Origin: Heligmosomoides polygyrus polygyrus | Lineage: Eukaryota; Nematoda; Chromadorea; Rhabditida; Heligmosomidae | Length of the DNA stretch: 64,000 bases | Assembly: GCA_947396885.1 (NCBI GenBank) | Contig: OX377204.1 | Location: 23,567,706 to 23,631,705, forward strand | Reading direction: 5' to 3' | In this document: one piece after another, positions 50,337-61,524 of the stretch | Layout of the letters: the number at the start of each line of letters is the position of its first letter | How positions within the stretch are numbered: the stretch's first letter is position 1 | The notes under the pieces: model-generated | The model's database searches: none | Seen by the model: the letters and a program-made list of their open reading frames with translations, nothing else | What the model was told of the DNA's origin: nothing | Translations under genes and position numbers: made by a program

Positions 50337-50590
50337 AAGGGTAAAGGCCCCCACAGAGTTCTGCGGCAGAGGAAAGCTGCCGCAGAACTCTGTGGGGGCC
50401 TTCACCTTTCTAGCTCAGCGTCTCTGTCCTATGCTTAACCATAGGGCAGAGACGCTGAGCTCGCCGCCGGCGGCGTCCCTGCCCTATCTTTAACCATTGA
50501 GGCGAGCGGCTTTGCCGCAGAACCGCTCCAGGCTTAAGCAAATGAGCAAACACATTTGCTTAAGCCGCTCCAGGCTTAAGCACATGTGTT
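50337..50590. repeat. Cluster of four hairpins
   Basis: Consecutive inverted repeats. A 26-bp perfect stem has arms 50344-50369 and 50377-50402 and a 7-nt loop. A second stem, about 20 bp, has arms 50412-50431 and 50441-50461. A 14-bp palindrome lies at 50462-50475. A stem on ggcttaagcaaatg has arms near 50531-50544 and 50553-50566. A further cttaag motif follows. No coding or TSD evidence. Confidence 0.8.
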
Positions 50591-51283
50591 AAAGCATTGT
50601 TACTAGTATGAATTTTGTTCAAATTGAAACAATAGTGGTGCAAACCGTGTGAATCTGACGCTGACGACACTGTTCGCAATACAAAATGCCGATCGATTTT
50701 ATCGATATATAAGCAAACTTACCTGTTTGAAGTGAAAATCATGTGAGAACGACCCGGCAAAAAGCTTCACAACAGAAAATATCGATCGATATTACCGATT
50801 TCTCTCCAAAGTTGCATGTTTATGGCGAGAACCCTGCCGGCATGACGCGACAACAGGCGCCACATCAGTCCTCACCGACCGTGTCCCTGTACAAATCCGA
50901 GTATTGGAGATGAGAGCCCTGCGAATTCAACACCGCCGAACACCTTTCACAAGAGAAAACGCCAATTGATTTCTATCTAATTTTACCTCTTAAGAGCATT
51001 CCTTTCCGAGTTTGGCGTCGAAATATGCCCGCCTCGATTACACCCTTCAAAGTTCGCGCTCCAAGCAATCTCTCCGAGTTGCTGCAATCAGCTGCGGACC
51101 TACACAGCCTGAGTAACAAATAAACAGCACGCAAGGTACTTCCTGCTTCCATCTCCATTCGTCGACTCACTTCGCATTTTCGCAAGACTTCATGTGCTCT
51201 CTGTTCTTCTCGAGGAACGACAAAAACGTTTATATCATCATAATAACAACGCAAACAACAGATGCATCATAGATACGCCCAGT

Positions 51284-51352
51284 CTACTTCAAGTCGATGA
51301 CCTGGATACCCGGAGGCAGCGACTGCTTCAGCTTCTCGGCCTTATCCTTGTC
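51284..51352 (-). CDS. rpl-38: rpl-38 exon 2
   Basis: 69 bp: 22 codons plus TAG. It encodes the conserved C-terminus ([13 protein letters not shown]). Acceptor GTTTTCAG lies in sense at 51360-51353. Phase 0 matches exon 1. Confidence 0.93.
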   Translation of the reverse strand, partial: DKDKAEKLKQSLPPGIQVIDLK

Positions 51353-54300
51353 CTGAAAACGAAGTCTATAAGCGAAAGAAGATAGAAATAGTATGTAGGT
51401 CCTAAACCGCGCTCTGTCTCCACTGTGCTCCACTTCTTACAAACCCACGCCGGCCCGAAAAAAGTGATCATGAAATGCGAATAAAAGTGAATGCGGCAAA
51501 ACTACTTTCCACGGGACAGATATTGCTGCAAAGACAGGCTTCTTAAGGCGAATTTCTTCAATTTTTTAACAAAAAATACTAGCTGCATGGCATACCAAAA
51601 GTATAAGTCCGTTCTGGAATTAACAATATTGAGCTCGTTTAGTTAACAACCAATTCCCGACACAATTTCTACTGCATCTAATCTCTCGTGCGGGATTTAG
51701 CCCACAAGACGGTAATGAGGAGGACATAGTGTTTATTTCCTGATTCCATCTAATCGGGCATGTAGTGTCTCAATCGGAGGAAGTGCCGGCTGCCGCGACC
51801 ACTCCAATTCCAGGTTCTCGGTTCGGATTTCCCATCCAGGCTAACCAAGCCTTCCATCCCTTCTGCGTTGGAAAATTGGTGGTACCAGAATTGAATGCGA
51901 AGGATAAAACACTGACTTCCTCATCAGCTGGCACCGTAGGCCACATCCAAATGGCTTCCACGACATCCCGTAGAAGTACAGGGTGAATCAAAATAACGTA
52001 GACAAGATTTTTTCGTCATAATTATAGGACAACCAACAATTCGAGAAAGCGTCAGCTAAATTACAACAATACAAACATTAGGGTACGTCATGTTCAAGTG
52101 GTTTCATAGTAGCCTCCCTTGGAGGGTATGCAGAGGGCCAAACGTTTCGTGAATTTTTCGACGATGGGCCGCAGGTCGTCGTAAACTGGGAACAGATTCT
52201 GTTCACGGATGAGAAGCTGTTCACCGTGGAGCAGACGCACAATCGCCAAAATGGTAGGATGTGGTCTACAGAGGCTCCAAGCACTTCTGCTATCGTCCAA
52301 AACCCACAATCCGTCATGGTTTGGGGCGGAATCTGCGCCAGCGGCAAGACCCCTGGTTTTCGTGGATAAAGGAGTGAAAATCGACAAAGATGTGTACCAG
52401 CGATACATTCTCGAGTCCATAGTTCTTCCTTGGGCCCAGCAGCACTTCGGTGATGCCCACTGGACGTTCCAACAAGACTCTGCACCCGCACATATGTAGA
52501 GCCAAGAGTGCGCAGGCGTGGTGCAAGCTCAATTTCCCCGACTTCATCACGCCTTCGGAATGGCCGCCGTATTCTCCGGATTTGAATCCGATGAAGTACA
52601 GTGTGAGGGAAATTTTAGAGTCCCTGAAGGAATCCTTGCGCCAAGAGTGGGAATGGTTGTCTACTGATGACCTGCGGCCCATCCCCGAAAAATTCGCAAA
52701 ACGTTCTGCCTTCTGCATCCGCTCCGAGGGAGGCCACTTCCAAACCACTGAACATGATGTGCCCTAATGCTTGTATCGTTGGAATTTAGTCGTCGTTTTC
52801 TCGAATTGCTGGCTGTTTTATAATTATGATATGGGGGATAAAAAATCTTGCCCACGTTATTTTTGTTCACCCTGTAGAATCCATTAATGCATCCCATAAA
52901 CGAATTAACTAACTCTGACCTTTATCCTTTTCATCTGTTATCCAATTAAAAACTATTGTTCGTGACAAAACGATATAGCAACTGAAGAAAATCAACGTAT
53001 CTTGGAACCAGGAAGGCTCACCACTCCGCAAAGACCTCATTACCTTAACTACATTCATTCACACGCTACTGGTCAGCTTTTAGATTTTACTTTGGTATAT
53101 TTCGGTCCACAAGACCATGACAATGACCTCCGTAGACATGCGGTGTTGTTGCGCTTGCCAGTAGAGAGCGCAGAATGGGTAATTCCTTAAGCAGCGCTTG
53201 TCACTGCAGTCGAAGTGGGAAGATGGTTAGCTGTTTGATCCCGCCAATTTCAAACATTGTGCTCTTATTATTCGGTTAGGCGACTTTCAAAAATTCAGAG
53301 AAAGTCGCCCTAAATTTTGGGTCCCACAAAAATTATTCTAGCCGTCATCGAGATCCTCTATCTGGAAGACGCTCGGAATTGATTTTTAGAAGAGAGGAAG
53401 AAAAAGAAGATTGAGAAAGACAGATATTCTCTAGGAGTGAAGAATAATGTTACAAATTAAGGTGCAACTTACAAGAGAGGTCAATGAACAATTCTTCAAG
53501 GTGACCTTTTAAGGGTTGTAGGGAGCTCTGAGGCACACCGTAATGGTTTTCAAATTCCTACGGGCATCTATGTAGGTAAAAAGTGAGACAATTCAGGGCG
53601 GGTTGAAGAGGCCAATGTTACACCTGGAGTGGCCTTGCCGTCAGAATACAACCTACAAACATTTAAAACTAAGACAGCTAATCATAGCTATGCGAGTTTG
53701 GTAGGGTCCCAAAAAGAAGCTTCAGGGAACATTTAGATTACTCATTCGCAGCACTTGCCGTAGACTCGGTGGTGGTGTAGATAGCAACGTGTTTGCTGGA
53801 GAGTTGTTGAGGGTTCGAATCCAGGTGAAGAGTTTGTGAATCGCACGGATTCTTTGTAAATATGGAGAACTTTTCAGCCTTGGTGGGTGTAGTTTTGTTA
53901 TTTTAATCCTGTTTTTAAGCTCATCTCAGATGTGAAATTCTAGTTTTCGTTGCGAGGAGTTACACGTCCCCCATTAAGCCTTCCTTAGTCGCTGGAGAAG
54001 CACTATCCCTATACGACCATTCGTAATGTTCTCTGTTAGCCTTGGACGTGTTCGTGATGCAACCTTATTTGCGAGCGACCGACACGCACTGCTTTGATCC
54101 ACCACTGGATGTGGAACCACTTTCACATTTCTAGAGAACGCTATTTTTGACTTCTTTTAACTACACTAACTGTTACGAATGGAGGATATTTTATTCAACT
54201 CGTGCTAATTATACATACGTCCCGAGACGTGGCTGGTATACCAGACGAAGCAAAGCGAGACTCGTGTGTCGACGTTGCGGTTGCGGGGCGAGTTGCGCAC

Positions 54301-57300
54301 AGACCACTATAGCCCTAGAATTTGTCACTACCTTCCTATTTAACCTAATTGTCAACGTCAAGAAAGCACCAGAGAATTCACTATATGGGTCATTAGAAGC
54401 TTCTAATGACCCATATAGTGAACTAAACCTGCACTTGTGCTGCTCATTCGAGAGTGGATTCTTACAAGGGAACTGCCTCAACGGTACGCCGGAACGGCAA
54501 GAACGAATACTATAGTAACACAACATGTTTTGCTTGTGCTGAATCCTTGAAGCAAACGTGTAAGAGCGTGTAGTGGTTAAGGGTCGGAGCGTCGAGCTTC
54601 CACGGCTGCGCAAGCAGCTTATCTCCCGACTTGGGTGGCGCAGGTGCTGCTTCATGGTTGTGACGTCACGGTTCGGTACCTGTGCTACATCGCGTTTTCG
54701 CACTTTTACCATGGTATCGGATCTCCCTACAGAATTCCATATCTGAACTTTTTTGAGTTTGCCGATGTTTTCACTATATATTCCTTGTCGGTATCTCGTC
54801 GATGTCCCAAATATGCAAAATACGATGATACATGAAACTTTCACGCCAATCAATGGTTCTCATTGCCGGTGAAGTGATTGCCGCCACAGTGTACTCACAA
54901 TGTCGGAGGGTACCTCATGATCTTCAACTTGACCTATCACCTCAATCAATATTGCCGTCTCTGTTATGCTTACGAAGTCGCGCGGTCATAATAAGCTGCT
55001 GCTAACACCACCTCTACAATGTTTCTAACTCTCAAAACAATCTCAAACAACAATCGAAACATTCTCGCAGCAGAGAAAATACTAGCCACTGCTTCAGATT
55101 TCTCTGAAAAAAATGAAACATCATCATCACACATCCTGGTTGCTTCGAAAGCCCGAGTGAAATGGCATTCCGGGAAGACCTAGACCCATGTAATGAGTCG
55201 GGATGTGAAAAAAACTGTAGCCTTCATACGTTGCCCATACTGCGATAGGTCCTACTGTTTTATGCACTTTTTCCTGTGTATAATTGTTGTTGAGGGTTTT
55301 TTTTTTCAGGAATCTTTTACATGCAATTGTATTTTGCATATTTGGGACATTACTGGTGCATCACGAGATGTCAACAAGGAATAAGTGGTGAAAACATTAG
55401 CAAACTCCAAAAGAAGTTCAGATATGGAACCCTGTATGGAAACCCGATATCATGGTAGAAGTCCAAAAACGCGAAGTAGCACGGGGGTCGAACCCGTGAC
55501 GTCACAGCCATGAAGCAGCACCTCTAGCACTGCGCCACCCAAGTCGGACATAAGCTCCTTGCGCAGCCGTGGTAAGATCGACGCTCCGACCCTTAACCAT
55601 TATACCCCCTTACTCGTTCGTTTCAAGAATTTGGCAAAAACAAAACATGTTCTTTTACGATTTGGAGGACGGAGATTTATCCTATACTCGTTCTTGCCAT
55701 TCCGGCGTAGGTTGAGACAGTTCCCTTGTTAGGTTGAAACAAGAGTTAATCTTTTACGAGTGTCTCTGCTGATCTCGGGAATGGAGTCTGGGCTAAAAGC
55801 GCACATTGCAGAGTAAGTGAATATACCACATCCCTTGGCAGCAGCAAAGTAACGCCATAATAGCTATTCTTCCCTCACAAAGGACAACAGGATGACGATG
55901 AATGGCCAGAGCTCCCTCGCTCCTCGTTTTACACTTCCCACGGGAAGAATTTCAGGTGAAGTGGAATTATAATTGAAAATAAAATGGGAAGCCTGCGACA
56001 TGTGCAAAGACAAGCCAATCATTTGGTGCATTTCAGGGACTGGAGAGGAATGTTTCCTCAAATACAGGCCTAATACGTCCGTATTCTAACCATCCTAGAA
56101 ATTTAAGCGATAAGTGCTGCCTGCGGTGACGGAATCGCGACAACTAGCCTTACATGACACTGCTTTGCACAAAGCTAAAAATTCTAAGCTGCAGTACTCC
56201 AAGAATGAGCTGGACCAGTTCCCATGCATGCGAATACCGTTAGATACCTTCTGACGAAGTGAGATAACCACCGAGGTATTTAGCCTACTCGTGTACACAT
56301 CAAGATTGTAAATGCTCGTGACGCAATCACACAACACAGTTTCAATGCTTTCTCAACTGCTCTGGCTGACTATTATGTCTATGACATGTGAAGAGGTCGT
56401 AGTAGGGTTGTGATTTTACAGAATTTTTGCAATTAAAACAGAAAGGTTGAGAGAAGTTACAATAGGGTGCAATACCAGTTTGGGTAAACAAGGAAGACTT
56501 CTCCTTCCCCTGCCTCAACAACATCTCTCCGTTGAAATAGCACTAGAGCACTCATACCACGCGCAAGCAAAGGTTTTCGGTCACACTAACGTCTGTTTTT
56601 GTTAATGCCTTGTCTCAAGACAGTGATTTGTTTAAATATCGTGCAAGAGACCTCTGGACTCCTGCTTAAGTATTACACACCCCATAACTTAATTGTCCAC
56701 CCTTGTTCCACTTAACAACGGGTCGTCTGAAAACAGCGGCCCTTTATTCATCCTTGCTTCTCTGAGCCTGACTTAATATCAACATTTCTCAACATCCTTC
56801 CTATAAATGACGAGAACCTGCATTACGGAAAACAGTGCCGATTACCGCAACCCACAGTTAACCATGCGATGTGGCGCACTTACTACATTTACCACATTTC
56901 ACGGCACGTTCACGTAATATCTGACAAGGAAAGGTTCCCAACTCGTGGTGAGCTTTTGCGATGCTATTTTGGCAGGATGTAGGACCATGTGAGTGGAGTC
57001 CAGAACCACAGTCAGTTTTTGCAGAACGTGTCTCTAAAGACCTGAAAAGGAGGTCTGAAGGCGTGAGTGCACCTATTATCAACCCCTACGACACCCAACG
57101 AAATGTGCCTCGGTGGCGCAGCCGGTAACACTGCCACCTCATAGGTGCACACCGGCAGGGTTTTCAGCTCGAGTCCGAGCGCTGCCAATACTTCTGCACG
57201 GATTAGTTTGTTGTTATTACACGTTCATATGATCATAGGAATCAATTCCAGACCATCAATGCTTACAACAAACCAAGGCTGTCTATTTGCGCCTTCATAT

Positions 57301-60300
57301 GTGCTAGTTTTTCAACTATGCATATCCGTACCACCACCTATCATACCGTATCACCACCGATACCGTAACTGCACACAAATACGCTCATCTTACGCTTGGA
57401 TATTATGGAACCGGGCCATATCGGTACAATAAGGGCTCTTCCTGGACGCCATTTATGGAGATGTCTACTGTCAGGGAGAACAGGAGGGACAGGTTAGAGG
57501 GAGTATAATGAGAATGACACCTTTCTACACGTATCATCTAGGTGGTTTCACAGGTGCGTTTCGATGAGTAGGTGGATTTCGACTGGACACCTGATGATGA
57601 CTGTGAGGGGTAGGACAACAGTGAGGTTACGTCGATGCTCACCCGGACCCTTTTCTACACCCACAGATTACGCGTTCAACGAAGAAGAAGTGGTCATTCC
57701 TTGCCAGGATTGTTCCTTACTGGCTTTTGTAAGATGGAGCTGGTGTGACAAGCGCTTGTGTTTTACTTGCTTTATAGTTTTGTACCATAGCTGTTGACTG
57801 GAAGGTAAATAATGAATATAAGACTTTCAATTTAATAACGTATAAGGCTTTTTATTTGCAGAGAAGTGATAGGGTGCAGATATGCATAGTTGAAAAACAA
57901 GCGCATATAAAGGCGCATGAAGAGAGCCTTGGTTTGTTGTATGCATTGTTGGTCTAAAATTGACTCCTGTGATCATAAGAAAGTGTAATAACAACAGACT
58001 AATACATGCAAAAATCATGGTAGCGCTCGGACTCGAAATGACCCCGCCGGTGTGCTCTATGAAGCGACAGTGTTACCGGCTGCGCTACGATGCACATCTC
58101 GGGTGTCGTAGGGGTTGATAATAGGTGCGCGCACGCCTTCAGGCCTCCTTTTCAGGTCTTTAGAGAAGCGTTCAGCAAAAACTGACTGCGGTTCTGGACT
58201 CCACTCACAAGGCCCTACATCCTGCCAAAATAGCATCGCAAAAGCTCACCATGAGTTGGGAACCTTTCCTTATGAGGGGCATGCTCTGAACTTCATCACA
58301 CGATGATTATAGGTCTGAATTAGTTCGAAATCGCCCAAATATTTCATGTAAATCCGGTTCTCGCTGATAAGAGACCTAATTATTTATTAATTGCAAGTAG
58401 TTTCAGCTACTAACTACAGAACTTCTCGAGTAGAACTAGGCAAACATTTTTCCTAATCCTCTTTCGATGCGCTTTCTTCTTTCTGGAGCATGTAATTGTC
58501 ACAACATCTCCATCCCCACTCTTCGTTGTAGCACAGTTACACTCATTATCACGAATTGCCTGCGTCACTACGAAAAAAGTCAAGAAGAAAACTAAATAAA
58601 TGAACTAGTTTCCAGGATGTAAATCAATTGTCACTTTGTCCCATTCACCGATATTTCTCCTCGAGGCTTTTACACTCTGCTACGGAAATGTCATGAATGA
58701 AGAATCATGTAGCGACATGATGATAATACAGCCTTCAAGCAGCGAAATGTGAGGAAAAGGTGTTTTCCAGCCTGCACACCTTCACTGGGATTTCGTGGAA
58801 TCATGATTAACTATGCGTTCACAGAAATACTTCCAGTTAGATTTTAAAAAAACGTAGCAGTAGGTCAACACGGTAATGTTACCCTAATCTGCAATGTGTG
58901 GGGCACGCCGACCTGGTTTAATAATGGTGAATTTATTACATTTTATGTCAAGGTAGAAACTGACCTAGCAAGCGAATTCACACCTAAAAATGGTTGTAGC
59001 CATTCTTCGAATTCTGCATTGGCACGTTCTAGGATGCCATGAAGCGAAGACATTGGGTTTGCCGGAAAGTTCTGACAGTTTTTGTGCAACCGCTTTTCCT
59101 TTGTTTATTACTCAGTCAATGTTCACTTATCTGGCATCTTTATGCAAGTCTAATACGAAACTCTGCTCTACCTGATAAAATAATTTGTATCTCACTTATG
59201 CTTAATAACTGTTTCTTCGAGGGCTTACTGAGATATGTTGAAAGAGCAATTCCGAACGATATTTCATCTCGATTTCAAACTGGGCCAGTCCGCCGTCAAA
59301 CAGCTGGAAAATTAACTGAAGGTGGGCGCGGATATTTCAGCCTTGAAGATGCATCCCGAAGCGGCGACCTAAGGCAATCCAGAACGATGGTTTGAAGGCC
59401 TTCGTGGCAAATCCACCGCAAACAGCCCTCGAGAATGGAGGTTTAGGAGTCAGTAAAACTGCTGTTACAAATGTTTTGAAACGCCTCGGTAAGGTGAAAA
59501 AGCTCGAAAAGTAGCCCCACCCCCAATTTGAGTGATCGCCAAAAATCGTCGTGTTACGGAATCTGTTCTTCCTCGCTTCTCGAATGAAAGCGAACCGTTT
59601 TTGGATCGAGTCACCACATGCGATGAAAAGTGGGTTCTGTACGGAAACCGAAGACGATCGGGGCAGTGGGTTGATGTTGACGACCCCCCCCCAGGCACTT
59701 CCCAAGCCGAATTACCCCAAAAAAAGACGATGGGAACAGTGAGGTGGTCAGCGACTCGCGCTGCACCCGGCACTGGCTAACAGAAGGGTTCTCATTCTTC
59801 TACATGACAGCCCCGCCCACAGGTTTCGCATAATACCGTGCGAAAATTAGACGAACTAGGAATTGACGTTCTGCCTCACCCGCCATACCCATCAGACCTT
59901 GCGCCAACTGACCACCATCTTTTCAAGCATTTTCAGAATTCCCTCGCAGGTAGAAAATTCCACGCAAGTCTTTCTAGAATTTGTAGGATTTCGACCACCG
60001 CGTTTGTTGCTGACGGAATCAGTCAACTAGCACCGCGCTGGAAAAAGTGTGCTGATTCGAATGGTGCTTGCTTCGAACGAATTCGGTGAAAATGAACAAA
60101 GAGTTTGATTGTTTTTTGGATGATTGTTTGAGGTGGACTAGTCAAAACCGCTAGAACATTCTGGCCAACCATTACAAGGACGTGCATTCTGTAGTCGTGC
60201 AAAACAAGCACATGAACACTACATCCGTTTAAAAAAAATCCTCAAGCGGTCGCAAATCTACTCAAACTGTTCAAAAGACAGAAATGTCCAGCGGAGCGAT

Positions 60301-61501
60301 ACTGCTGAAACGCACGTTCGGAAATCCGCTCTCCAGTGGATACCGAAATCACGCGAAGGCAACGTTGTGATCCTACTGTACTTGCTGAACTCTTGGGCCC
60401 CTGTTATACTCCTGCGGGACGTCCGCGGATGGAAGGTGCACCGCGGACGGTCGTCGTCATCTCAGAACGGCTAGCGTAGCATCGGAGCGCGTTTCCCGCG
60501 CCGAACTCCGCGGGACGACCCCCTTCCGCGGTGCAGTGCACCGCGGCTGGTTGCCCTCCCGCGGGCGGGAAGTATAACACCCCTCTCGTCGTCTGTCGGC
60601 GACGATCCGCGGACGGCAGGCGTGGCGGGCCGCGACGAGTGGCCCGGCGCGGGGTCCCGACGCGATTTCCGCCCATCCGCGGAAGCTCCCGCGGGAGTAT
60701 AACAGGGGCCTTGGAAAGTAAATTGCTTTTCACAAACTGTTTCTAGATCTCTTAATAAAGATATGGGTCGATTATTGAAGCAAAAGGGCCGATCCTCACG
60801 GATATCCCGTTCCCGTGAGCCTTCTATTGCATGGTTGTGGAACTCTAGCTTTAGACCTTCAGCAAGAGCGTTTATATTCTGATAGTTTTCATTCGCTTGA
60901 CAAGATTAACTCTGAGCGCAGGTTGTTCAATTTAAATGCAGCGGATTATATTCGACAGTTTTGGACCAAACTAATAGAATAACGACTCCGAAACGGATGT
61001 GTTTCCTTGGAAACGTGGATTCTAAGAGAAACGCATGAGCAAAACAGGCCGAGATACACATACACTCAGCAAGCAACTGAATTTCACAATCGCGGCTCCA
61101 TAACTGCAGTTGCCAAGTCAATCCTATAGCATTTACCATGAAATACCGGTGTTGCGAACGCACAACATCCCACGCTTGGTTCGTATTCGAATCGTTTTTT
61201 GAAATCCGGCAGCGTTTTTGTTTTTGCGTCAGAATCTTGTTAGATGTGGTGGGGGAAATATGGTATGGAAGCACAGCCCATGCTGAGACAAGTGATATGA
61301 AAAATTGAACCAAATAAGAAGCACAAAAGGACAATAATATGAAAAAGAAGAACTCACGTTTACAACCAGAGTGAAAAGGTACTTGCTGCATCGAACCTTG
61401 AACTTCACGTTGAGTGCATTCTTCTTGATCTTAACGATCTTAGCATCCTTCCGGCGTGCCAACACCAAAAAATCCTTAATTTCAGTGATCTGCTTAGGCA
61501 T
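51284..61501 (-). CDS. rpl-38: 60S ribosomal protein L38
   Basis: Joining 61501-61358 and 51352-51284 gives 70 codons, the normal length of eukaryotic eL38. It begins Met-Pro-Lys-Gln-Ile, keeps the Lys/Arg-rich Arg-Arg-Lys-Asp-Ala-Lys and Val-Arg-Cys-Ser-Lys-Tyr core, and ends Leu-Pro-Pro-Gly-Ile-Gln-Val. It is a structural protein of the large ribosomal subunit, expected to be essential and strongly expressed. The 10,005-bp intron is very large for a ribosomal protein gene and contains mariners, inverted repeats and a MITE. A TTTCAG acceptor 17 nt before the ATG suggests spliced-leader trans-splicing. An alternative is that exon 2 belongs to a second copy, but each exon lacks its complement locally. 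Confidence 0.93.
51757..51978 (+). mobile_element. SINE A copy 9, 5' part, split by mariner
   Basis: + copy from head to cgacatcccgtagaagta, where the fold-back mariner inserts at TA. The remaining 3' part follows the mariner at 52875-52937 (tagaatcc...gcatccca...gacctttatcc). Confidence 0.8.
51979..52874 (+). mobile_element. mariner-type element with fold-back end
   Basis: 896 bp flanked by TA (51977-51978, 52875-52876), with ends cagggtgaa.aaaaataacgt. The + strand 52190-52765 encodes transposase pieces: [21 protein letters not shown], then after a stop and frameshift [10 protein letters not shown]. The left 200 bp (51979-52180) is not the transposase N-terminus but an inverted copy of the right end (52680-52874). 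The element therefore has long inverted ends and no DNA-binding domain. It is inactive. Confidence 0.85.
52875..52937 (+). mobile_element. SINE A copy 9, 3' part
   Basis: Continuation of the SINE interrupted by the mariner element. It has the order of the family tail but is strongly diverged. Confidence 0.6.
53762..53830 (+). repeat. tRNA-like module
   Basis: GACTCGGTGGTGGTGTAG (A-box region) and GGGTTCGAATCCAGG (B box). The acceptor arm does not pair, so it is a retroposon head or tRNA pseudogene. Confidence 0.4.
54377..54422. repeat. Perfect 46-bp palindrome
   Basis: ttcactatatgggtcattag runs inward to a central AAGCTT and then the exact reverse complement, with no loop and no mismatch. 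It lies about 40 bp outside the left end of inverted-repeat pair B2. Confidence 0.95.
54463..54832 (+). repeat. Inverted-repeat pair B2, left arm
   Basis: Begins tacaagggaactgcctcaacgg, then ccggaacggcaagaacgaatactata. Its tRNA-like module is at about 54631-54680 (GGGTGGCGCAGG, then GGTTCGGTACC). It ends near tcccaaatatgcaaaatac. Same family as 4617-5172. Confidence 0.8.
54833..55316. other. Spacer of inverted-repeat pair B2
   Basis: 484 bp with no recognised coding sequence. Confidence 0.5.
55317..55731 (-). repeat. Inverted-repeat pair B2, right arm
   Basis: Reverse-complement partner of the left arm. The tRNA-like module at about 55479-55545 is the better preserved (on minus GGGTGGCGCAGTGCTAGAGG and GGGTTCGACCCCCGTGC). 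Outer end aacaagggaactgtctcaac. Confidence 0.8.
56935..57340 (+). repeat. Inverted-repeat pair E, left arm
   Basis: 406 bp recurring inverted at 57862-58272 (gaaaggttcccaactc, gcgatgctattttggcagga, gttgttattaca, ttcaactatgcatat). The tRNA-like module at about 57107-57188 has CTCGGTGGCGCAGCCGG and GCTCGAGTCCGAGC. Confidence 0.8.
57341..57861. other. Spacer of inverted-repeat pair E
   Basis: 521 bp without a recognised gene. Confidence 0.5.
57862..58272 (-). repeat. Inverted-repeat pair E, right arm
   Basis: Partner of 56935-57340; the tRNA-like module at about 58021-58095 on minus faces the spacer. Confidence 0.8.
59050..60174 (+). mobile_element. mariner element, pseudogene
   Basis: About 1.1 kb with TIR-like ends attgggtttgccggaaagtt (left) and aacattctggccaaccatta (right, inverted). 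Fragments in several + frames follow a full mariner transposase. The N-terminal segment contains [17 protein letters not shown] carries the first catalytic Asp near 59625. Pro-Lys-Lys-Arg-Arg/Trp-Ser pieces follow, then a His-Asp-Ser-Pro-Ala-His remnant of the second site. The C-terminal piece is [14 protein letters not shown] with the third catalytic Asp. Multiple frameshifts and stops make it inactive. Confidence 0.85.
60396..60710. mobile_element. GC-rich MITE, PIF/Harbinger-like
   Basis: 315 bp, with TIRs of about 38 bp starting GGCCCCTGTTATACTCC and continuing through GCGGGA and TCCGCGGATGG in both ends. 3-bp TSD ttg (60393-60395, 60711-60713). It is strikingly GC-rich against an AT-rich background. 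GGCCCC-type TIRs and a 3-bp TSD fit PIF/Harbinger MITEs. Confidence 0.75.
61358..61501 (-). CDS. rpl-38: rpl-38 exon 1
   Basis: ATG at 61501 and 48 codons to donor GTAAAC|GTGAGT. Sequence [12 protein letters not shown] and the [12 protein letters not shown] core identify eL38. Confidence 0.95.
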
Positions 61502-61511
61502 GGTGCTGTAT

Positions 61512-61524
61512 TACCTGAAACAAA
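61512..61524 (-). promoter_or_regulatory. Likely trans-splice acceptor of rpl-38
   Basis: In sense TTTGTTTCAG precedes GTAATACAGCACC and the ATG. A TTTCAG this close to the start of a housekeeping gene is typical of nematode spliced-leader addition. It could also be a normal 3' splice site of a 5' UTR intron. Confidence 0.55.
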
